Below, in pieces: positions 1 through 6,038 of a stretch of DNA of 9,921 bases (its first letter is position 1; each line of letters starts with the position of its first letter). The stretch is from an uncultured Bacteroidota bacterium (GTDB taxonomy: Bacteria; Bacteroidota; Bacteroidia; Chitinophagales; Chitinophagaceae), in NCBI GenBank assembly GCA_938008665.1, contig CALLKA010000183.1, positions 1-9,921 of the forward strand, in the 5' to 3' direction. Below the pieces are notes generated by a model. The model was not told the DNA's origin, ran no database searches, and worked only from the letters and a program-made list of their open reading frames with translations. Position numbers and translations under genes: made by a program.

Positions 1-6
1 TTGAAA

Positions 7-324
7 TTACATTAATGAATTTAGTTTTTCTTCCAGTGTTGCCTTTGGAACAGCTCCTACTGATTTATCAACTACTTCACCATTTTTAATAAATAATACG
101 GTTGGAATGCTTCGAACGCCAAATTGTGCAGAAACTCCTGAATTTAGGTCGACGTTTACTTTTCCAATAACCGCTTTTCCTTCGTATTCATTTGCCATTT
201 CTTCGATTACTGGACCGATCATGCGGCAAGGACCACACCACTCAGCCCAAAAATCAACAACAACTGGTTTATCTGACTTCATGACTAATTCGTCAAAGTT
301 CGCATCTGTGATTTCTAATGCCAT
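7..324 (-). CDS. trxA: Thioredoxin
   Basis: This is a classical cytoplasmic thioredoxin of 105 residues, the usual length for the family. It reduces protein disulfides and is itself recharged by thioredoxin reductase. The active site WCGPC lies at residues 29-33 (Cys30 and Cys33), preceded by VVVDFWAEW with the buried Asp24. The conserved cis-proline is Pro74 in RSIPT, followed by the TVLFIKNGE strand. The start was set at the ATG at 322-324, giving MALEITDANF, a normal thioredoxin beginning. The frame stays open to a TTG at 388-390, but that would add 22 atypical residues (MIKEIDLILRPKREF...) and overlap a candidate promoter. The gene lies 105 bp downstream of uvrA on the same strand and may have its own promoter. 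Family assignment is near certain; which thioredoxin paralogue it is cannot be told from one window. Confidence 0.97.
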   Translation of the reverse strand: MALEITDANFDELVMKSDKPVVVDFWAEWCGPCRMIGPVIEEMANEYEGKAVIGKVNVDLNSGVSAQFGVRSIPTVLFIKNGEVVDKSVGAVPKATLEEKLNSLM

Positions 325-363
325 TTTATTTTGTTTTAAGTATATAAATTCCCTTTTCGGGCG

Positions 364-391
364 TAAAATTAAGTCAATTTCTTTAATCAAA
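364..391 (-). promoter_or_regulatory. Candidate trxA promoter
   Basis: Read on the minus strand, TTTG (391-388) is followed after 16 nt by TAATTTTA (371-364). This resembles the Bacteroidota TTTG / TAnnTTTG promoter with the final G replaced by A and a spacer somewhat short of the usual 19 or so. It lies about 40 bp upstream of the trxA ATG, so trxA could be transcribed separately from uvrA. The assignment rests on pattern only. Confidence 0.3.
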
Positions 392-418
392 GGTTAAGCC
401 AATCGCTTTTCTCCGACA

Positions 419-440
419 AATTGTCTGAATTAAGACAATT
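419..440 (-). terminator. Small inverted repeat at the uvrA stop, possible weak terminator
   Basis: A perfect 8-bp inverted repeat, AATTGTCT (419-426) and AGACAATT (433-440), has a 6-nt loop that contains the uvrA stop codon (430-432). It sits where a uvrA terminator would be expected. However, the stem is AT-rich and no clear T-run follows in the minus direction, so termination would be weak and read-through into trxA is possible. Confidence 0.3.
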
Positions 441-3273
441 CTAATGCTAAGTATTTGGCCGTGTAGGATTTTTCCTTGGCTTTTTTCACCATTTGTTCTG
501 GTGTTCCGTGAAATAGAATTTCACCTCCACGGAATCCACCTTCTGGACCCAAATCGATGATGTGGTCTGCGATTTTGATAATGTCCATATTATGCTCGAT
601 GACTAATACCGTATTTCCATCGTCGACTAAACGTTGTAAAACTTCCAATAACATGCGGATGTCTTCAAAGTGCAATCCTGTCGATGGTTCATCTAAAATG
701 TAAATGGTTTTTCCCGTCGCTTTTTTCGCTAATTCTGTCGCTAATTTAATGCGTTGCGCTTCTCCTCCGGATAGTGTGGTAGAGGATTGTCCAAGTTTAA
801 TATACCCTAAGCCAACTTGCTGTAAGGTATGCAAAACACGGTAGATTTTGGGGTGATTTTCAAAAAACGGAACGGACTCTTCAATGGTCATATTCAGTAC
901 ATCGGAAATGCTTTTTCCTTTGTATCGAACTTCCAAGGTTTCCGGATTGTATCGTTTCCCATTGCATGTTTCACATTCAACATACACATCAGGAAGGAAA
1001 TTCATTTCAATTAATTTCAAACCTGCCCCACTGCAAGTTTCACATTTACCACCTGAAACATTAAATGAAAAACGACCTGCTTGATAGCCTCTAATTTTTG
1101 CTTCAGGCACGGAAGCAAACAAAGTTCTAATATCAGTAAAAAAGCCACAATAAGTTGCTGGATTACTTCGAGGTGTTCGACCAATGGGTGATTGATCAAT
1201 CTCAATTACCTTATCAATATGCTCCAAGCCTGCCACTTTTACATAGGACATGGGCTTGGTTTTACTATGATAACAATACTGAGATAAAATAGGATATAAG
1301 GTTTCGTTAATCAGTGTGGACTTTCCACTTCCACTCACGCCCGTCACTACGGTGAAGGTACCTAATGGAAAATCACAGTTTACTTTTTGTAAAGTATTAC
1401 CAGTAGCACCTTTAATACTTATCATTTGACCATTTCCTTTTCTGCGTTCTGCCGGTATCTCTATTTTCTTTTTCCCTGCCAAATAAAGTGCTGTATCCGA
1501 TTTTAATTTGATAATTTCTTGCGGGGTTCCTTGCGCAACAATATGACCGCCATGAATTCCCGCCTTTGGACCAATATCCACTAAGTAATCTGCCGCCATC
1601 ATAATATCCTTATCATGTTCTACTACTAAAACTGTATTTCCAATATCTCGCAATTGTTTTAATGCAGTGATTAATCTTTGGTTATCTCTTTGATGCAGCC
1701 CGATAGAAGGCTCATCCAATATATAAGTAATCCCTTGTAATTGAGATCCAATTTGCGTTGCCAAACGAATACGTTGCGACTCACCGCCACTCAAAGATTT
1801 GGAAGGGCGACTTAAAGACAAATAGGATAATCCCACATTCATCAAGAATGAAATACGATCATCAATTTCTTTTAATATACCACTTGCAATTTGTGCATCT
1901 TTTTTATCCAACTTTGCTGGCAATTTTTTAAACCACGCTTGCAAGTCGTCCAAATGCATTTCATTTAAATATGCAATATTTTTTTCATTCACCTTAAACC
2001 ACAAACTTTCTTTTCTTAATCTAGCGCCTTCACAGGTTGGGCAAGTGTTCAATTCCATAAACTGCTCCACCCATGCTTTTAATACCTCTGTACTTTGTGA
2101 GGAAGTAAACCACCTTTTCAACATAGGCACAATACCTTCATAACTTCCAGTGTAGGTGTCAGGTATATTTTCATCATTTAAATCCAAGTCCAAGTTGGAT
2201 GAAATATTTTTGTCCCCAAATAAAATCAAATCTAATTGCTCCTTGCTTAATTCATTGATGGCTTTGTCTAAGTTAATTTTATGTTTTCTTGCAAACTGTT
2301 TTACTTGATTATAAACACTTGCTTCTCTTTCTTCCCCCAACGGCGCAACCCCTCCTTCCTTAATACTAAATGATTTATCTGGAATGAGTAAATCCATGTT
2401 AATGGCATACACATTTCCCAATCCCTTGCAATTTGGACAAGCACCATAAGGAGAGTTAAATGAAAAGCTATTCGGCGAAGGCTCCTCATAACTGAGTCCG
2501 GTGGTTTCACACATCAATTGTTTTGAATATTGAACCACTTTTGTTTTACCTTCTTCTAAAACGAATAATAAATCCTTACCCATTTTTAAACATTGGGAAA
2601 CACTTTCACCCAATCTAATTTTCATAGCCGCATTCACTGGGATACGATCGACGACTACCTCAATATCATGTATTTTGTAACGGTCTACCTGATACTTTGG
2701 TCTTAATTCTACAATCTCTCCATCTACTCTTGCTTTTACAAACCCCTTTTTTCTAATTTCCTCAAATAGCTCGCGATAATGTCCCTTACGACCACGTACC
2801 ACTGGCGCCAATAAATTAATTTTTTTATCCTTAAACTGTGTGGCTATATTTTGAATAATTTCTGCTTCGGAAAATTTCACCATGGGTTTTCCCGTATTGT
2901 AACTATAGGCCTTCCCAATTCTTGCATATAATAAACGCAAAAAATCATATAATTCCGTAACCGTTCCAACTGTTGACCTTGGGTTTTTGTTGGTCGTTTT
3001 TTGCTCAATAGCAATGACTGGCGACAACCCGGTAATTTGATCCACATCGGGTCTTTCCATATCTCCCATAAACTGCCTTGCATAAGCGCTAAAGCTTTCC
3101 ATATATCGGCGCTGCCCTTCGTTGTAAAGGGTATCAAAAGCCAGGGATGATTTCCCGCTTCCACTCACCCCGGTAAACACCACCAATTCATTTTTAGGGA
3201 TGACAATATCAAAATTTTTCAAATTATGCTCCCTAGCGCCAATGACCGATATATATTCTTTTTGTTTATTCAT
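430..3273 (-). CDS. uvrA: Excinuclease ABC subunit A (UvrA)
   Basis: UvrA is the damage-scanning ATPase of nucleotide excision repair. As a dimer it loads UvrB on distorted DNA and then leaves. At 947 residues this is a full-length standard UvrA with two ABC ATPase modules. Module I has Walker A GVSGSGKS (35-42), signature LSGGE (494-498) and Walker B YILDEPS (517-523). Module II has Walker A (645-652), signature LSGGE (834-838) and Walker B YILDEPS (858-864). The C-terminal zinc finger is intact as C744-X2-C747-X19-C767-X2-C770. CPNC (279-282) and CPTC (411-414) are the conserved Cys pairs in the module I insertion, but the pair expected just before them reads Cys255-ETT, so its second cysteine is missing. 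The ATG at 3271-3273 gives a normal N-terminus (ISVIGAREHNLKN). The gene is divergent from the PAP2 gene; no convincing uvrA promoter was found. Many Bacteroidota carry more than one UvrA, so a paralogue cannot be excluded. Confidence 0.97.
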   Translation of the reverse strand: MNKQKEYISVIGAREHNLKNFDIVIPKNELVVFTGVSGSGKSSLAFDTLYNEGQRRYMESFSAYARQFMGDMERPDVDQITGLSPVIAIEQKTTNKNPRSTVGTVTELYDFLRLLYARIGKAYSYNTGKPMVKFSEAEIIQNIATQFKDKKINLLAPVVRGRKGHYRELFEEIRKKGFVKARVDGEIVELRPKYQVDRYKIHDIEVVVDRIPVNAAMKIRLGESVSQCLKMGKDLLFVLEEGKTKVVQYSKQLMCETTGLSYEEPSPNSFSFNSPYGACPNCKGLGNVYAINMDLLIPDKSFSIKEGGVAPLGEEREASVYNQVKQFARKHKINLDKAINELSKEQLDLILFGDKNISSNLDLDLNDENIPDTYTGSYEGIVPMLKRWFTSSQSTEVLKAWVEQFMELNTCPTCEGARLRKESLWFKVNEKNIAYLNEMHLDDLQAWFKKLPAKLDKKDAQIASGILKEIDDRISFLMNVGLSYLSLSRPSKSLSGGESQRIRLATQIGSQLQGITYILDEPSIGLHQRDNQRLITALKQLRDIGNTVLVVEHDKDIMMAADYLVDIGPKAGIHGGHIVAQGTPQEIIKLKSDTALYLAGKKKIEIPAERRKGNGQMISIKGATGNTLQKVNCDFPLGTFTVVTGVSGSGKSTLINETLYPILSQYCYHSKTKPMSYVKVAGLEHIDKVIEIDQSPIGRTPRSNPATYCGFFTDIRTLFASVPEAKIRGYQAGRFSFNVSGGKCETCSGAGLKLIEMNFLPDVYVECETCNGKRYNPETLEVRYKGKSISDVLNMTIEESVPFFENHPKIYRVLHTLQQVGLGYIKLGQSSTTLSGGEAQRIKLATELAKKATGKTIYILDEPSTGLHFEDIRMLLEVLQRLVDDGNTVLVIEHNMDIIKIADHIIDLGPEGGFRGGEILFHGTPEQMVKKAKEKSYTAKYLALELS

Positions 3274-3312
3274 GAGATTTGGTAAAGTTATAACAACCCA
3301 TCAAATAAATAG

Positions 3313-3345
3313 TTGACTCACAAGCACAAACATTTAGTAATTTTG
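3313..3345 (+). promoter_or_regulatory. Bacteroidota-type promoter for the PAP2/phosphodiesterase operon
   Basis: TTG at 3313-3315 is followed after 22 nt by TAATTTTG at 3338-3345, an exact match to the Bacteroidota -7 element TAnnTTTG with an acceptable -33 spacing. The ATG of the PAP2 gene begins 22 nt after the -7 box, so the predicted 5' leader is only about 15 nt. The site lies in the divergent gap between uvrA and the plus-strand pair and points towards the latter. Confidence 0.6.
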
Positions 3346-3367
3346 CATAAATAAGCCTATTAAAACC

Positions 3368-4006
3368 ATGTCTATTTTAAATCGCACAAAATTGCCCTTA
3401 AATGTTAGCTACAGATTGGCGCAGGCTTATGCATTCATCATAGCCATTATATTATTCATTCTTAGCTATATTTTTGGAAGAGATGGCTTGTTTTTATGGT
3501 TTAATACCAATCTTGGCGCATTTGCAGATACCTTTTTTTCCTATTTCACTTATTTAGCGGAAGGCTGGATTTGGATACCTTATTTGCTAGTTTTAGTATT
3601 GCTTTTAAAAAAAGATGCTGCATTTATTTTGATTAATTTTTTAAGTTCTACGATTCTGACCCAAGTGCCCAAAAATGTATTCTGGCCAAATGTGAATCGA
3701 CCCATAGCGAGTGGCATTCCAACTACTCAAATTCATACAGTAGCAGGTGTCGAAGTACATACTTACAATAGTTTCCCATCAGGTCACACCGCAACCGCCT
3801 TTACTTTATTTTTAATCACTGTATATCTTTTTCCAAATAAAAAAGTTGTACTGACTGGTGCTATATACGCTTTAATTTGTGGGTATTCTAGAATATACCT
3901 TGGACAACATTTTCCATTAGACATTGCCGGAGGAATTATTGCTGCATTATTAAGTGTTGCATTAAGTATACAAATAAGAAAAAAGTTATTTAAAAAGCCT
4001 TTTTAA
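3368..4006 (+). CDS. PAP2-family membrane phosphatase
   Basis: This 212-residue integral membrane protein belongs to the PAP2 (type 2 phosphatidic acid phosphatase, acid phosphatase/haloperoxidase) superfamily. The three catalytic motifs are visible: Lys102 with Arg111-Pro112, PSGH at 137-140, and SR(174-175)-X5-His181-X3-Asp185. His181 would be the nucleophile and His140 the general acid. The Lys-to-RP spacing is eight residues instead of the textbook six. Hydrophobic segments at about 18-36, 68-80, 84-100, 141-155, 159-172 and 187-203 suggest about six membrane spans, placing the active site at the outer face of the inner membrane. Likely substrates are phosphorylated lipids such as phosphatidic acid, undecaprenyl pyrophosphate or lipid A; the sequence does not decide between them. 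It is the first gene of an operon with the phosphodiesterase 10 nt downstream, behind a good promoter. Confidence 0.88.
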   Translation: MSILNRTKLPLNVSYRLAQAYAFIIAIILFILSYIFGRDGLFLWFNTNLGAFADTFFSYFTYLAEGWIWIPYLLVLVLLLKKDAAFILINFLSSTILTQVPKNVFWPNVNRPIASGIPTTQIHTVAGVEVHTYNSFPSGHTATAFTLFLITVYLFPNKKVVLTGAIYALICGYSRIYLGQHFPLDIAGGIIAALLSVALSIQIRKKLFKKPF

Positions 4007-4016
4007 AATTGCACCT

Positions 4017-5330
4017 ATGAAATACAAAATATTTACTTTCTTTATTAGCCTAAGTTTCATTGGGCAAATGGTAGCACAGGATACTTCAAAAGTCAATAAC
4101 CACAACTACACTGTTGCTGAAAAAAATATTATTGACATCACCCAGCAAATTATACCTGGCCGAAAAAATAGTCCCGCACAGCAAGCCAAGCCCTATATTA
4201 TTTTAATATCAGCAGATGGATTTAGGGCTGATTTCGCAGAAAAATATGAGGCCAAAAATTTACAAAATTTATCCAATAATGGGATTCGTGCAAAATTCAT
4301 GACACCCTCCTATCCTTCAGTTACTTTCCCAAATCATTATAGTATTGTAACTGGTTTATATCCATCCCATCATGGTCTGGTGGACAATAGCTATATCGAT
4401 GTTCCTACTGGCGCATTTTACAATATGGGAAATAAAAAGATGGTTGCCGAAGGAAAGTGGTATGGCGGAACCCCACTATGGGTATTGGCAGAAAAACAAC
4501 AAATGATTACTGCAAGTTTTTATTGGGTTGCATCTGAAGCAGCTATACAAGGAATTCGACCTACCTATTATTATAATTATAGTGAAAAAATACCTATTGG
4601 AACTAGGATAAAAGCGGTTAAAGATTGGTTAACGCTTCCTGAAGAAAATCGCCCGCACTTAATCACCTTTTATTTTCCCGATGTTGATCATGATGCCCAT
4701 GATTTTGGCCCGGAAGATCCAAGAGTAAAAAAATCTGTTCAGTTTGTTGATAGTAGTATTCATGCTTTACAGCTAGCACTTGCACCATTAAACCTTCCTA
4801 TTAGTTATATTTTTGTATCTGATCATGGGATGACAACAGTAGACAATGTAAATACCTTGGGTTTACCAAAAGCAGTAGATACGGCTTTCTTTAGAGTGCC
4901 ATGGGGAGATGCACAATTACATTTGTATGCCAAGGATGCTTCAAAAATTGAACCAACTTACCAGGAATTAAAAAAAGATACCAGTATCACTGTTTATAAA
5001 TTAGATGAAACTCCTGATTATTGGCATTATAAAAAATCAGATGACTGGAACAATCGTTTAGGTGATTTATTATTGATACCGCACATACCTAAAATATTTA
5101 ATCTATCTCCCTACAAAACAACCAAAGGGAAACACGGATTTGATAATCATTTAGTGGAGATGCGCGCAAGTTTTATGGCTTGGGGCCCAGCATTTAAAAA
5201 AGGAAAAGTAATTGAAGGTTTTGAAAATGTAAATATTTATCCAATCATTGCCCATGTATTAGGATTGGAATTTGATGAAAACAAAATTGATGGAAAGCTA
5301 AATGTACTAAAACCTATTTTGAAAAAATAG
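4017..5330 (+). CDS. Secreted type I phosphodiesterase/nucleotide pyrophosphatase (NPP) of the alkaline phosphatase superfamily
   Basis: This 437-residue enzyme starts with a signal peptide (about 1-20, ending VAQ), so it acts in the periplasm or outside the cell. It matches the NPP branch of the alkaline phosphatase superfamily, two-zinc enzymes that cleave phosphodiester or pyrophosphate bonds. The expected residues can be placed by motif: Asp67 in SADGFRADF, nucleophile Thr103 in PSVTFPNHYS, Asn124 21 residues later in LVDNSY, Asp224 and His228 in DVDHDAHDFGP, Asp269-His270 in SDHGM, and His373 in KHGFDN. The metal and nucleophile set appears complete, so the enzyme should be active. Its substrate (nucleotides, sugar nucleotides, lysophospholipid or glycerophosphodiester) is not readable from sequence. 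It follows the PAP2 gene by 10 nt, almost certainly in one transcript, suggesting linked steps in envelope phosphate ester turnover (inference). Its TAG stop lies in the shared terminator stem. Confidence 0.92.
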   Translation: MKYKIFTFFISLSFIGQMVAQDTSKVNNHNYTVAEKNIIDITQQIIPGRKNSPAQQAKPYIILISADGFRADFAEKYEAKNLQNLSNNGIRAKFMTPSYPSVTFPNHYSIVTGLYPSHHGLVDNSYIDVPTGAFYNMGNKKMVAEGKWYGGTPLWVLAEKQQMITASFYWVASEAAIQGIRPTYYYNYSEKIPIGTRIKAVKDWLTLPEENRPHLITFYFPDVDHDAHDFGPEDPRVKKSVQFVDSSIHALQLALAPLNLPISYIFVSDHGMTTVDNVNTLGLPKAVDTAFFRVPWGDAQLHLYAKDASKIEPTYQELKKDTSITVYKLDETPDYWHYKKSDDWNNRLGDLLLIPHIPKIFNLSPYKTTKGKHGFDNHLVEMRASFMAWGPAFKKGKVIEGFENVNIYPIIAHVLGLEFDENKIDGKLNVLKPILKK

Positions 5331-5360
5331 CCATCGCAAATTTCTACAGGCTAATTTTTT
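5322..5360. terminator. Bidirectional terminator between convergent genes
   Basis: A stem of TAGCC (5328-5332) with GGCTA (5349-5353) encloses a 16-nt loop and is flanked by A6 on the left (5322-5327) and T6 on the right (5355-5360). Read on the plus strand, the stem is followed by A then T6; read on the minus strand, it is followed directly by T6. It can therefore end transcripts from both sides. Both TAG stop codons (5328-5330 plus, 5353-5351 minus) are part of the stem. The 5-bp core is short, so strength is uncertain, but position and symmetry fit well. Confidence 0.55.
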
Positions 5361-6037
5361 ATACACCGAACAGAAAATCCAAAGTCTTTAGTGCTATATA
5401 CTCTTCTTAACTCATTGTTATCATTGTATAAAGTAAATCGGTAGGGCGAGCCAGGCACTTCAGTTGAGATAGTAGTTGTCCAAAATTGTGCAGCCAACTC
5501 TATTCCAGCATATAAAGTGCCTTGTTTCCAACCACCAGGCAATCCACTAAAGCCAAAAGCATCTGTAGCACTTGTATTGGGTGTTGTCCAATGAATAAAT
5601 CCAACTTCCTTTAATAACCCGCCCACTTTACCCGCATTTGTAGTAATCACTGATGTTGAATAAATACCTGCTGCCAAATAGTTAGTTAAAATCACAAAAT
5701 CGTCTTCACTTGGCACACGCCATCCAACAGGGCAAATACCACGCGTATCATTAATTGCATACCAATTATACAATCTGCCATATATTGCAGCATTTGCTGC
5801 AATATCATTATAGTTATCATAAGCTCCAATAATAGTAGTACTAAAGTTGTTTGTGTTAAGTATCGGATCGCCATTGTTATAATTGATGACATTTAAATTA
5901 CGTGCTTTCCAAACCTGAGTACCTATAGCTAACACATCCGAATTTGTACTTACTAAAAATCCTTGCGGCGCTATTTGTGCAAATAAAATATTTACTGTAC
6001 ATGAATAGAATATAAAAAACGAAATGATTACTCGCAT
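5351..6037 (-). CDS. Secreted FISUMP-domain protein (Fibrobacter succinogenes major paralogous domain)
   Basis: This 228-residue protein has an N-terminal signal peptide (about 1-20, cleavage before Gln21 in LFAQ). The rest is one FISUMP domain. Recognisable family blocks, in order, are IGTQVWKARNLNV (38-50), GAYDNYN (71-77), YGRLYNWYA (86-94), ICPVGWRVPS (101-110), the LKE region with Trp150, FSGLPGG (163-169) and the terminal FGFSVRCIK (219-227). Two cysteines (Cys102 and Cys225) could form a disulfide. The domain is common in secreted and surface proteins of Bacteroidota and Fibrobacter, but its biochemical role is not established. The ATG at 6035-6037 begins one base after the stop of the large fibre-like gene, so the two are co-transcribed and probably translationally coupled. 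No type IX sorting domain follows the FISUMP region. A role as partner or tip of the upstream fibre is inference. Confidence 0.85.
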   Translation of the reverse strand: MRVIISFFIFYSCTVNILFAQIAPQGFLVSTNSDVLAIGTQVWKARNLNVINYNNGDPILNTNNFSTTIIGAYDNYNDIAANAAIYGRLYNWYAINDTRGICPVGWRVPSEDDFVILTNYLAAGIYSTSVITTNAGKVGGLLKEVGFIHWTTPNTSATDAFGFSGLPGGWKQGTLYAGIELAAQFWTTTISTEVPGSPYRFTLYNDNNELRRVYSTKDFGFSVRCIKN

Positions 6038-6038
6038 A

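Noticed and set aside
325..390. TTG-initiated N-terminal extension of thioredoxin
   Set aside because: The 22 extra residues do not fit the family, the internal ATG gives the normal length, and the extension overlaps a candidate promoter.
107..397. Plus-strand open frame opposite trxA
   Set aside because: It is antisense to a clear thioredoxin, has no recognisable motifs and no start signals.
829..1205. Short open frames on both strands inside uvrA
   Set aside because: They are in alternative frames of a well-conserved gene and have no recognisable protein features.
2301..3164. Minus-strand open frames in other frames of uvrA
   Set aside because: They overlap the ABC module I coding sequence entirely and show no domain.
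3283..3290. Minus-strand TAACTTTA as a uvrA promoter
   Set aside because: The -7 match is imperfect and no TTG is found at 19-23 nt upstream; candidates lie at 11 or 30 nt.
5351..6037. Lipoprotein reading of the FISUMP protein using Cys13
   Set aside because: The residues before Cys13 (FYS) do not form a lipobox, and a normal cleavage site before Gln21 is better.
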